A DNA stretch of 32,901 nt, taken from assembly GCA_041653955.1 (NCBI GenBank), contig JBAZEH010000018.1, positions 1 through 32,901 of the forward strand, given 5' to 3'. The stretch comes from UBA1562 sp041653955. GTDB taxonomy: Bacteria; Omnitrophota; Gorgyraeia; Gygaellales; Profunditerraquicolaceae. Position 1 is the stretch's first letter. Every line of letters begins with the position of its first letter. Of this stretch, positions 1 through 7,208 are shown piece after piece. The translations under genes and the position numbers were made by a program. The notes below the pieces were generated by a model. That model was not told the DNA's origin. It searched no databases and saw nothing but the letters and a program-made list of their open reading frames with translations.

Positions 1-56
1 ATTGTGGCGGAGAGTATAGCCCTCCTCCTGGATTCATAATCTACCGTCCTTACCAC
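1..56 (-). CDS. hrcA: Heat-inducible transcription repressor HrcA, N-terminal fragment cut by the window edge
   Basis: Only the first 18 codons are present. They read from a GTG at 56-54 and give MVRTVDYESRRRAILSAT. The pattern of an arginine cluster followed by A-I-L matches the start of the HrcA winged-helix domain, which typically begins with an R-x-x-I-L helix. The GTG is preceded by a run of six G (AAAGGGGGG) about 6 bases upstream, a good ribosome binding site. A CIRCE operator and a sigma70-type promoter lie directly upstream, as expected for an autoregulated hrcA, which usually heads an hrcA-grpE-dnaK operon. HrcA is the repressor that binds CIRCE. The fragment is too short for a firm family call by itself; the identification rests on sequence plus context. 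An ATG in another frame at 39-37 gives no recognisable product. Confidence 0.7.
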   Translation of the reverse strand, partial: MVRTVDYESRRRAILSAT

Positions 57-75
57 GAGAGTCCCCCCTTTGCGT

Positions 76-102
76 TTAGCACTCTTACCTTAAGAATGCT
101 AA
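76..102 (-). promoter_or_regulatory. CIRCE operator (HrcA binding site) upstream of hrcA
   Basis: The sequence is TTAGCACTC, a 9-base spacer, then GAATGCTAA. This matches the CIRCE consensus TTAGCACTC-N9-GAGTGCTAA with one mismatch in the second arm. It begins immediately downstream of the predicted -10 box (109-114), so it would cover the transcription start, and it lies 19 bases upstream of the hrcA GTG. This is the classical arrangement for autorepression by HrcA. Confidence 0.92.
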
Positions 103-108
103 ACGTTA

Positions 109-136
109 ATTTTAACACAATTTTATGGTTTGTCAA
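109..136 (-). promoter_or_regulatory. Sigma70-type promoter for hrcA
   Basis: Read leftwards, a perfect -35 box TTGACA (136-131) is followed by a 16-base spacer and a -10 box TAAAAT (114-109, five of six consensus bases). The -35 box overlaps the last codons of clpB, whose stop codon is at 125-123. The predicted start of transcription falls at about base 102, the edge of CIRCE. This suggests hrcA is a separate transcription unit and not merely read through from clpB. Confidence 0.75.
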
Positions 137-2747
137 AAACTATCTCATTATCCTTATCCAGGTCCGCCACCACCTTTGAACCCTCCTTTAGGGAACCATC
201 CAGAAGCTTACGTGCCAAAGGGTCCTGTATATATTTCTGGATCGCCCTTTTTAGGGGCCTTGCGCCAAAATTAGTGTCAAACCCTTTCTCCAGCAACAAC
301 CCCCTTGCCTTACGGGTAACTTCAAGGCTGATACCATGCCCTGACAGCCTTCTATAGAGCGGCTCTAATTCAATATCAATTATCCGCTGTATATCTTCCC
401 TGGCAAGAGGATTAAAGACGACTATATCGTCCACCCTGTTCAGGAATTCAGGGCGGAAGGTCCTCCTGACCTCTCCAAGCAATTTCTCTTTTATCTCATT
501 GTAGGCGATATCATCCTTATCTCCTTTTACCGGCTTGAATCCTATTGAACCATGCTGCTGTATAAGTTCAGCTCCGATATTTGAAGTCATAATTATCACC
601 GTATTCTTGAAATTAACTGTCCTCCCCTGGCTATCCGTAAGCCTGCCCTCATCCAGGATCTGGAGGAGAAGGTTAAACACCTCCGGGTGCGCCTTCTCTA
701 TCTCATCCAGAAGTATAACGGCATAAGGCCTGCGCCTGACCCTCTCCGTGAGCTGCCCGCCCTCTTCATAACCGACATACCCCGGGGGGGCGCCGATAAG
801 GCGCGAGACGCTGAACTTCTCCATATATTCAGACATATCTATCCTGATCACAGCCTCCTCGTTATCAAAAAGGAACCAGGCAAGGGTTTTAGCCAGTTTC
901 GTCTTGCCGACTCCCGTAGGCCCCATAAAGATAAAGGAACCCATAGGCCTTGACTCATCACCTAACCCTGAACGCGAGCGCCTGATGCAATTTGATATCG
1001 CCTCAACAGCCTCATCCTGGCCCACAACCTTCGTCTTAAGGCGCTCCTCCATCCTGACTAATCTCTCTACATCCGCTTCCATAAGTTTAGTCAGCGGAAT
1101 CCCCGTCCATTCAGCCACTATTTTGCCGATATCATCTTCATTCACTTCCTGCCTGAGCATAGACTGGTTATTCTGCAGACCCTTTAACTGTTCGTTATAC
1201 TTTTTCAACACCTTATCCGATTCTATAAGCCTGCCGTATTTGATCTCCGCGACCCTGCCCAGGTCTCCGGCCTTCTCGGAGGCGTTAGCTTCATTCTTAA
1301 GCTCCTCTATTTCTTTTTTAACACCGCGTATATTTGATATCACTTCCTTCTCTTTTACCCATACCTGTTTCTTGGTCTCCAGCTCTACCTTAAGTTTATC
1401 TAATTCTGTTTCGGCCTTTTTTAACCGGTTAAGCGAAGGTTTATCCTTCTCTTTGGCCAAAGCCTGCCTTTCTATCTCAAGCTGGATGATCTTCCTCTGT
1501 ATAATATCTATCTCTGTGGGGACGCTATCTATCTCCATCCTTAAGCGGGAGGCTGCCTCATCTATAAGATCAACCGCCTTATCCGGCAGGTGCCTGTCGC
1601 TTATATAACGCTGCGAGAGCTGGCTCGCCGCTATAAGCGCCGAGTCGGTAATACGCACTCCGTGGTGTATCTCGTATCTTTCTTTAAGCCCGCGCAATAT
1701 CGCTATCGTATCCTCAACCGTTGGCTCATCTACCATGACCGGCTGAAAGCGCCTCTCCAGCGCCCTGTCTTTTTCTATATATTTACGGTATTCGTCAAGT
1801 GTTGTGGCTCCGATACAACGCAGCTGCCCCCGTGCAAGCAGGGGCTTAAGCATATTGGAGGCGTCTATCGCGCCTTCGGCAGCTCCGGCGCCTACAATAG
1901 AATGAAGCTCATCTATAAAAAGTATCACCTGGCCGTTCTTGCCCTGTATCTCTTTTAATACGGCCTTAAACCTGTTCTCAAATTCCCCCCTGAACTTTGT
2001 GCCTGCTATAAGGCTTCCTAAATCCAGGGCAATCACTTTCTTATCCTTTAATCCTTCAGGCACATCTCCGGAGGTGATACGCTGGGCGAGCCCCTCTACT
2101 ATCGCGGTCTTACCCACACCCGCTTCTCCGATAAGGACCGGGTTATTTTTTGTGCGGCGCGACAATACCTGCATCAGCCTTCTTATCTCTTTATCCCGCC
2201 CTATGACCGGGTCTAATTTCATCTCCCTGGCCAGCTGCGTAATATCCTGTCCGTACTTCTCTAATGCCTTAAACTTCTCTTCCGGATTCTCGTCGGTTAT
2301 GCGATGGCTGCCGCGCAAGCCGGAGAGCGCAAAGAGTATCTTTTCCTTATCTATACCCCGCTTCTTAAGTTCAGAGCTGACAGCTGAATCGGTATCGGAC
2401 AATAAGGCAAGCAATATATGCTCGCCTGATATAAACTCATCCTTCAAGGAAGATGCTTCTCTGGCTGCATTGTTAAAAAGTTTATTTGTCCTTCCGGAGA
2501 GATAAACCTGGCTGTTGGCCCCGGATACCGAAGGCCTCTTACCTAAATATTCTTCTATTATTTTGATTATATCTGAATGGGGGGCACCCGCCTTATCCAA
2601 AAGATCCACTGCCATACTATCCTGCTGCCGCAATAAAGCATAAAGCAGCTCTTCAGGCTCTACGCTCTGGCGTCCGGATTCAGTCGCCAGGCTTACTGCC
2701 TCCTGCAAAGCCTCCTGTAATTTAACGGTCATCTTATCTAATCTCAT
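123..2747 (-). CDS. clpB: ATP-dependent disaggregase ClpB (Hsp104 family)
   Basis: This is a hexameric cytoplasmic AAA+ chaperone that pulls polypeptides out of aggregates together with DnaK. The order of domains is an N-terminal Clp repeat domain (about residues 1-145), a first AAA module with Walker A GEAGVGKT near residue 210, a long coiled-coil middle domain (about 400-530) that distinguishes ClpB from ClpA and ClpC, and a second AAA module with Walker A GPTGVGKT and the pore-loop motif GAPPGYVGYEEGG. The length of 874 residues is normal. The ATG at 2747 is preferred over a TTG two codons upstream because AGAGAGG lies six bases before it. The gene follows hspR and has a perfect CIRCE in its leader, so it is predicted to be heat-inducible. 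The identification is secure. Confidence 0.98.
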   Translation of the reverse strand: MRLDKMTVKLQEALQEAVSLATESGRQSVEPEELLYALLRQQDSMAVDLLDKAGAPHSDIIKIIEEYLGKRPSVSGANSQVYLSGRTNKLFNNAAREASSLKDEFISGEHILLALLSDTDSAVSSELKKRGIDKEKILFALSGLRGSHRITDENPEEKFKALEKYGQDITQLAREMKLDPVIGRDKEIRRLMQVLSRRTKNNPVLIGEAGVGKTAIVEGLAQRITSGDVPEGLKDKKVIALDLGSLIAGTKFRGEFENRFKAVLKEIQGKNGQVILFIDELHSIVGAGAAEGAIDASNMLKPLLARGQLRCIGATTLDEYRKYIEKDRALERRFQPVMVDEPTVEDTIAILRGLKERYEIHHGVRITDSALIAASQLSQRYISDRHLPDKAVDLIDEAASRLRMEIDSVPTEIDIIQRKIIQLEIERQALAKEKDKPSLNRLKKAETELDKLKVELETKKQVWVKEKEVISNIRGVKKEIEELKNEANASEKAGDLGRVAEIKYGRLIESDKVLKKYNEQLKGLQNNQSMLRQEVNEDDIGKIVAEWTGIPLTKLMEADVERLVRMEERLKTKVVGQDEAVEAISNCIRRSRSGLGDESRPMGSFIFMGPTGVGKTKLAKTLAWFLFDNEEAVIRIDMSEYMEKFSVSRLIGAPPGYVGYEEGGQLTERVRRRPYAVILLDEIEKAHPEVFNLLLQILDEGRLTDSQGRTVNFKNTVIIMTSNIGAELIQQHGSIGFKPVKGDKDDIAYNEIKEKLLGEVRRTFRPEFLNRVDDIVVFNPLAREDIQRIIDIELEPLYRRLSGHGISLEVTRKARGLLLEKGFDTNFGARPLKRAIQKYIQDPLARKLLDGSLKEGSKVVADLDKDNEIVFDKP

Positions 2748-2767
2748 TGACAACCTCTCTTTCTATA

Positions 2768-2794
2768 TTAGCACTCATGCTATAGGAGTGCTAA
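2768..2794 (-). promoter_or_regulatory. CIRCE operator (HrcA binding site) upstream of clpB
   Basis: This is a perfect inverted repeat TTAGCACTC-N9-GAGTGCTAA. It lies between hspR (which ends at 2813) and the clpB start (2747), 20 bases upstream of the start codon. It indicates direct HrcA control of clpB. I could not assign a convincing -10/-35 pair of its own; the DNA just upstream is very A/T-rich. clpB might therefore also be transcribed from the hspR promoter with CIRCE in the intercistronic leader. Confidence 0.95.
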
Positions 2795-2812
2795 CGGTAA
2801 AGTAAAAAAATA

Positions 2813-3073
2813 TTATTCTTTTTCTTTCTCCAATATTATTTTTATACCGTGTATATTCACGCGCTTCTCTTCCATTAAATAGTGGATATACTCTAATCTT
2901 TTTATATCTTTCAGGGAGTAAAGCCTGCTCTTCTTGCCGACCCTCCTGGGGCAAACTATTCTGGCCTTATCCAGTTGACGCAATGTCCAGGGAGGCAGAT
3001 CCACAAGTTTACTTACCACACTTATCACATAAACAGGCTCATCAGGGCTGATATAAATATCAAATAGGCCCAT
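2813..3073 (-). CDS. hspR: MerR-family heat-shock repressor HspR
   Basis: This 86-residue protein has one MerR-type helix-turn-helix. The segment P-V-Y-V-I-S-V-V-S-K-L, then P-x-W-T-L-R-Q-L-D-K-A, then P-R-R followed by S-R-L-Y-S is the usual HspR pattern: a helix-turn-helix without the cysteines of metal-sensing MerR proteins, and a very short C-terminal helix. HspR proteins repress chaperone genes, often with DnaK as co-repressor, and bind the HAIR repeat CTTGAGT-N7-ACTCAAG. I found no HAIR-like repeat in the upstream intergenic region, so its target site here is unknown. AAGGGAG lies six bases before the ATG. clpB follows 65 bases downstream, the common hspR-clpB pairing. A generic MerR regulator is the alternative. 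Confidence 0.85.
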   Translation of the reverse strand: MGLFDIYISPDEPVYVISVVSKLVDLPPWTLRQLDKARIVCPRRVGKKSRLYSLKDIKRLEYIHYLMEEKRVNIHGIKIILEKEKE

Positions 3074-3109
3074 CTCTAACTCCCTTCCCTTATCTCCTAT
3101 CTTAATTTA

Positions 3110-3138
3110 TATATACCATAAAATGATTTATTTGTCAA
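3110..3138 (-). promoter_or_regulatory. Sigma70-type promoter for hspR(-clpB)
   Basis: Read leftwards, a perfect -35 TTGACA (3138-3133) is followed by an optimal 17-base spacer and a -10-like TATATA (3115-3110). About 20 bases of almost pure A/T lie just upstream of the -35, resembling an UP element. The site lies in the hflX-hspR intergenic region, about 37 bases upstream of the hspR ATG. No terminator hairpin is visible between hflX and this promoter. Confidence 0.8.
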
Positions 3139-3157
3139 TGTAAATTAATAATAATTA

Positions 3158-4060
3158 TTAAATATCCTCATTGACTAATTGTATTCTATTGTTATGCAAT
3201 ACTTTATCACAAAGAATTTTTGGCAGTATAGCTTTAATATTCACCCCTGCCTGAAGGTATTCTATCTTTTCTATCTTACCTTCACGATAGCAAAGGTCCA
3301 CAAGGTCCATCCGTGAATGAGGTATTAATATCTCAACGCTCGCCATTTTTGCGGCGAACTCACTTTCTATCCTCTTTAAAAGGAGATCAAAATTATGCCG
3401 CAGCCTCGCAGAGACAGCGACAGAATCCGGAAAATCTTTCTTTAACCTCTCCAGCAAGCCCTCATCTTCCAGGAGGTCTATCTTATTTAAAACAGTAACA
3501 ATCGGTTTCTTATCAACCTTTAAACCTTCAATAACCTTAAGGACTGCCCGGTTATGTTCATATGCGCGCGGATGCGCGGCATCCAGGACATGCAGCAGGA
3601 GATCAGCCTCCGCGGTCTCCTCCAGGGTAGCTTTAAATGCCTCAATAAGATGGTGCGGCAGGTTATGCAAAAACCCTACGGTATCGGAAATAATTATATG
3701 CTCCCCGTTAGGGAGGGCCAGGCTTTTATTCAAAGGGTCAAGAGTGGTGAAAAGGCTGTTTGATACAATCTGGTCTGAATCGGTAAGGGCATTAAGCAAA
3801 GTAGATTTACCCGCGTTAGTATAGCCTACCAGCGCCACCTGGGGCACAGCCTTATCTTTCCTCTTCTTTCTCATCGTAAGACGGTGGGTCTTCAGGCCTT
3901 TCAACTCATCCTTAAGTTTATCTATGCGCTTGGTTATGCGGCGGCGGTCTACTTCAAGTTTCTGCTCTCCCGGGCCTCTTGTCCCTATGCCTCCTCCCAG
4001 GCGCGAAAGGATTATGCCTTTGCCGACTAACCTGGGCATAATATATTGCAGCTGCGCCAA
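3158..4060 (-). CDS. hflX: GTPase HflX, C-terminal part (downstream half of a frameshifted gene)
   Basis: This frame carries the end of the HflX N-terminal region (G-G-G-I-G-T-R-G-P-G-E, the glycine-rich HflX signature), a basic coiled coil, the GTPase domain with G1 GYTNAGKST, G3 DTVGF and G4 NKID, and a C-terminal domain. HflX is a ribosome-associated GTPase that splits or rescues stalled ribosomes, particularly under heat stress. The first residues, MAQLQYIMPRLVGKG, are internal to a normal HflX: the preceding G-K-T-Q-V lies in another frame in the adjacent fragment. The ATG used here is therefore probably not a natural start. Adding one base near 4063 would give a single reading frame of 422 residues, a normal HflX length. 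The gene is either disrupted or contains a sequencing error. Confidence 0.9.
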   Translation of the reverse strand: MAQLQYIMPRLVGKGIILSRLGGGIGTRGPGEQKLEVDRRRITKRIDKLKDELKGLKTHRLTMRKKRKDKAVPQVALVGYTNAGKSTLLNALTDSDQIVSNSLFTTLDPLNKSLALPNGEHIIISDTVGFLHNLPHHLIEAFKATLEETAEADLLLHVLDAAHPRAYEHNRAVLKVIEGLKVDKKPIVTVLNKIDLLEDEGLLERLKKDFPDSVAVSARLRHNFDLLLKRIESEFAAKMASVEILIPHSRMDLVDLCYREGKIEKIEYLQAGVNIKAILPKILCDKVLHNNRIQLVNEDI

Positions 4061-4425
4061 TTCACCTGCGTTTTCCCTTCGGGGCTTTTGGCATGACGGG
4101 CAAATATATCCAGGATCAACTGGGTGCGGTCTATAGTTTTCCTGCCGATCAGCTCCTCCAGGTTACGCTGCTGCGTCCCCGACAGGTCATGGCTGAAGAT
4201 GACCGTATCAACCCCTTCTTCTTCGGCTGTAAGGGCTATCTGTTCGGCCTTGCCCCTGCCGATAAAAAAATTAGAAGTAGGTTTATCGCACATATAAGTG
4301 ATATTATCCACTGCCTCTACGGCGCTTGAGCGGACGAGCTCCTCCATCTCTTCAGCCATATCCTCAAGCTGCCAGCCCTCTTTCTCATCCCTCAATTTAA
4401 TCGTTACCAGTAAAGCCTTCTCCAT
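4027..4425 (-). CDS. hflX: GTPase HflX, N-terminal part (upstream half of a frameshifted gene)
   Basis: Residues 1 to about 119 are the HflX N-terminal domain, with F-F-I-G-R-G-K-A-E-Q, the S-H-D-L-S-G-T-Q-Q-R-N-L-E segment, and D-R-T-Q-L-I-L-D-I-F-A-x-H-A. After G-K-T-Q-V the frame runs into an unrelated tail (NWRSCNILCPG) and stops, while the expected continuation E-L-A-Q-L-Q-Y is in the -1 frame. The start is well supported: GAGGGG lies five bases upstream of the ATG, and the gene overlaps the end of miaA by 29 bases. The order miaA then hflX is common in bacteria, where hfq often lies between them; no hfq is present here. Confidence 0.88.
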   Translation of the reverse strand: MEKALLVTIKLRDEKEGWQLEDMAEEMEELVRSSAVEAVDNITYMCDKPTSNFFIGRGKAEQIALTAEEEGVDTVIFSHDLSGTQQRNLEELIGRKTIDRTQLILDIFARHAKSPEGKTQVNWRSCNILCPG

Positions 4426-5359
4426 AAATACCCCTCAGCTCCAATAATATTTTCTTCGCGGCGTCCGACGCCTTATCTTTTCCTGCGATATCAATCCACT
4501 TTATCCGCTTATCCTTCCTGAACCAGGTGAGTTGGCGCTTGGCGTAATTACGGGTATTCTTTTTAAGGAGGCGTTTAGCCTCCTGCATGCCATATAAGCC
4601 ATCCAGATAGCCTTTGACTTCCCTTATGCCTAACGCATAACATGCGGTCTTGCTTAATCTTGATTTCAGGAGTTTCTTTATTTCCAAAACTAATCCAGCG
4701 GAGAACATACGGCCTACCCGCTTATCTATCTTTTCGTAAAGCGCATCCCGGGGCATATTCAGGCCGAATACCTTTATATCATACTCATCACCCAACCCCC
4801 TTCTTTTCTTTTGCAGCCTGGAGATCGGCTCACCCGTAGACCTGAATACTTCAAGGGCCCTTATTATGCGCCTGGTATCGTTAGGGTGTATCTTACGCGC
4901 GGCCTCGGGGTCAACAACTGACAACTCCTTATGTAAAGAAGCGCTGCCTGGCTCTTTCGCCCTCCTTATCAGCTCATCCCTTATCTTCCCGGCCCTGGCT
5001 TTGCTTGCGGGATCCGCTTTAAATATACCGTCTATTAATACCGTCATATAGAGGCCTGTACCTCCGGTTATCAAGGGGGTCTTCCCCCGCCTTAGTATAT
5101 CTTTGACCGCTTTGGAGGCATCCTTATAGTACCTCTCCACGCTATATGCCTTATCCACGGGTATGATACTGACCATATGATGGCGCAGCTTCTTTCTAAG
5201 GTAGGCAGGGGCCTTGGAGGTCATTATATCCATACCCTTATATACCTGCATAGAATCGCAGGATATGATCTCGGCGTTGATCTTCCCTGCCAGGCATGCC
5301 GCTGCTGTGGTCTTACCTGACGCTGTCGGGCCCACAAGGAATATAATATTCTTTTTCAT
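4397..5359 (-). CDS. miaA: tRNA dimethylallyltransferase MiaA
   Basis: MiaA transfers a dimethylallyl group to N6 of A37 in tRNAs that read codons beginning with U, giving i6A37. At 320 residues it has a normal length. The P-loop GPTASGKT is at residues 10-17. It is followed by D-S-M-Q-V-Y-K-G-M-D, which positions the catalytic Asp, then by T-G-G-T-G-L-Y, and by a C-terminal K-R-Q-L-T-W-F-R segment, all characteristic of the family. The ATG overlaps the stop codon of the upstream GT-C/TPR gene (ATGA), implying translational coupling. Its product is the substrate of MiaB, encoded four genes upstream in the same gene string, so both steps of ms2i6A37 formation are encoded together. Confidence 0.98.
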   Translation of the reverse strand: MKKNIIFLVGPTASGKTTAAACLAGKINAEIISCDSMQVYKGMDIMTSKAPAYLRKKLRHHMVSIIPVDKAYSVERYYKDASKAVKDILRRGKTPLITGGTGLYMTVLIDGIFKADPASKARAGKIRDELIRRAKEPGSASLHKELSVVDPEAARKIHPNDTRRIIRALEVFRSTGEPISRLQKKRRGLGDEYDIKVFGLNMPRDALYEKIDKRVGRMFSAGLVLEIKKLLKSRLSKTACYALGIREVKGYLDGLYGMQEAKRLLKKNTRNYAKRQLTWFRKDKRIKWIDIAGKDKASDAAKKILLELRGIYGEGFTGND

Positions 5360-7203
5360 CTGCCTGTATCTTTAAGTTCTTCTTTTATAAGCGCGCGCTC
5401 TTCGCTGCGCCAGCGGTTGATCCTATCAAGCGCCCGGCTGAATTCATGCCCAGCCTCATCGTACCTGCCTGCCCCTTTATAGGCCCTGCCCAGCTCAAAA
5501 TGCGCGCCCACATCTTCCTGGTCAAGGCTGACAGCCCTGCTTAATACCTTTACAGCCTCTTCAAAGCGGCCCTGTTTATTATATAAAAGGCCGAGATTAT
5601 AATACGCGTCAACCGACAGAGGAAAAACCTTTATTGCTTCCCTGAATTTCTCTTCCGCCATCCTGAGATCGCCGATATTATAATATATTACGCCGTATGA
5701 AATAAGGCAGTAGTGGCTTTTGGGATTAAGCAGATAAGCCGCTTCTATCTGCGCCATAGCATTCCTGTGATCCGATATGCCGTTATAATACAGGGCCTTT
5801 GACAGGTGTGAATGGAAAGAAATATTATTCTGTTCTGAATAGCTGATTTTATCCTTACGGGAAAGGAGCCCGTTTGACAATACAAATAAGAGTATAGTTG
5901 CCGCAAGTAATACCCCAAACCTAAGGTATCTTTTATCCTTCAGGACCTCCCATAAACAGAAGGCCCCGTAAGAAGCAAATACGATAAGGAGCGGGACCAT
6001 GCCGGCGCGGTAGCGCGTAGTCACAAAGAAAAAGGCGACACTTAACGCAGATGAAGCCAGAAAAAGATAAAGTAACGCCGCTTCCCTGAACCTCTTTAAG
6101 CCAAGGAGTATCCCCAGAAAAGAAAACGGCAGAATGAAACGCAAGTCCGTAAAGGTAAACTTAAGGGCCCTGATCTTATCAGCGATAAACTGGTATTCAA
6201 TATCATGTATAGGCTCATCCGGGCCAAACAGATACGCTGTTTTTTTAAAGAGCAATCTCATATAAGCGCGCGGCTCATCCTTAATAAAATTCACGGCCCT
6301 GTTAAACCAGTATCCGGATACCTCCGATGCCTTAAGAGGCCTCCCTGCCTCTGCCTGGGCAATAACCCTGGAATCCCTGAACATATCCTCCTGGTTCGGG
6401 GCCAGGAATAATGGGGTATGGAATGACCCCCCGGCTTCAGGATTATTGCCGAGATAAAAATTTATCCCTATATTTGCGCAAATGGGGACAATATCTTTCG
6501 CGACCAAGTAATTCCTTAAAGTCACGGGGGCTATTATAATAAACAATCCGCATAGGAAACAAACCGCTCCAAAAAGTACCCCCCTGCCTCTCTTATTCTC
6601 TTCCCGCAGTAAAACTAATATTGCCAGGGCGCCAAAAAGGATAATATTCGCCTGGGTTAACGCGCATATCCCCAAAAGCGCGCCTAACCAAAAAAAACCT
6701 CTCTTGCCCGGATGATGCCGCGCGCGCAGCACGAATAAAAAGAACACAGAGTTCAGAAACAAAGAAAGGGAGGTATATACCAAAAGCCCTTCATAAAAGA
6801 TGAATACCGAGTATAACGCGCAGCATATCCCCGAAAGAAAAGCCGCCTTGCGGTTAAATATTACCCTGGCAATAAAATACACCATTACGCAGTTAACCGC
6901 CCCTGATATAAACTGCAGCGCGTATACCGCTGTCACATTGCTTCCGGATGCCTTGAATAAAAAACCCAGGAAGTAAGCATATAAGGGCCATTTCATGAAT
7001 ACGGCCCTTCCAAGGATATCTCCGCTTGCGATATCCTTGGCCCATAAAAAATAGGAGTAACCGTCAGAGTAGGCTAACAGCGGGTATATTCCGGTTTTGA
7101 TATAATCCAGCAGGTAGGCCGCCCTCGCCAGCAGGGCAGCCGCGAATATGAATATAATCGCCGCTATATCTTTCCTGTCAATCTCATTAGGGGGGTATGG
7201 CAT
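5356..7203 (-). CDS. GT-C type (PMT/ArnT-like) membrane glycosyltransferase with C-terminal TPR repeats
   Basis: This 615-residue protein has two parts. Residues from about 12 to 430 form many hydrophobic segments with the layout of the dolichyl-phosphate-mannose/ArnT-like GT-C superfamily: an early extracytoplasmic loop with acidic and aromatic residues (Y-S-D-G-Y-S-Y) followed by repeated helices. The last 140 or so residues contain tetratricopeptide repeats, recognisable from Y-Y-N-L-G-L-L-Y-N-K-Q-G-R-F-E-E-A and A-H-F-E-L-G-R-A-Y-K-G-A-G-R-Y-D-E-A. Such enzymes use polyprenyl-phosphate sugars to glycosylate lipids or proteins on the outer face of the membrane, and the TPR part may bind a partner. 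Donor and acceptor cannot be told from the sequence. The gene starts 5 bases after the TPR-SPOR gene and overlaps miaA by four bases. Confidence 0.72.
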   Translation of the reverse strand: MPYPPNEIDRKDIAAIIFIFAAALLARAAYLLDYIKTGIYPLLAYSDGYSYFLWAKDIASGDILGRAVFMKWPLYAYFLGFLFKASGSNVTAVYALQFISGAVNCVMVYFIARVIFNRKAAFLSGICCALYSVFIFYEGLLVYTSLSLFLNSVFFLFVLRARHHPGKRGFFWLGALLGICALTQANIILFGALAILVLLREENKRGRGVLFGAVCFLCGLFIIIAPVTLRNYLVAKDIVPICANIGINFYLGNNPEAGGSFHTPLFLAPNQEDMFRDSRVIAQAEAGRPLKASEVSGYWFNRAVNFIKDEPRAYMRLLFKKTAYLFGPDEPIHDIEYQFIADKIRALKFTFTDLRFILPFSFLGILLGLKRFREAALLYLFLASSALSVAFFFVTTRYRAGMVPLLIVFASYGAFCLWEVLKDKRYLRFGVLLAATILLFVLSNGLLSRKDKISYSEQNNISFHSHLSKALYYNGISDHRNAMAQIEAAYLLNPKSHYCLISYGVIYYNIGDLRMAEEKFREAIKVFPLSVDAYYNLGLLYNKQGRFEEAVKVLSRAVSLDQEDVGAHFELGRAYKGAGRYDEAGHEFSRALDRINRWRSEERALIKEELKDTGR

Positions 7204-7208
7204 TATTA

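Noticed and set aside
103..122. Intrinsic terminator after clpB
   Set aside because: The small GTTAA/TTAAC inverted repeat at 105-116 is A/T-only, lacks a T-run and overlaps the hrcA -10 box.
904..1608. Long plus-strand open frame (234 codons) opposite clpB
   Set aside because: It lies wholly antisense to a conserved clpB, its composition is serine/leucine-rich as expected from the reverse frame, and it matches no family.
2748..2840. Separate clpB promoter upstream of CIRCE
   Set aside because: Only weak matches such as TTGGAG with TATTTT at poor spacing are present in A/T-rich sequence, not enough to call.
3074..3157. HAIR operator for HspR
   Set aside because: I looked for CTTGAGT-N7-ACTCAAG or a close variant upstream of hspR and found none, only A/T-rich DNA and a promoter.
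4055..4070. Programmed -1 frameshifting in hflX
   Set aside because: There is no X-XXY-YYZ slippery sequence at the junction, I see no convincing stimulatory stem-loop nearby, and HflX is not known to use recoding.
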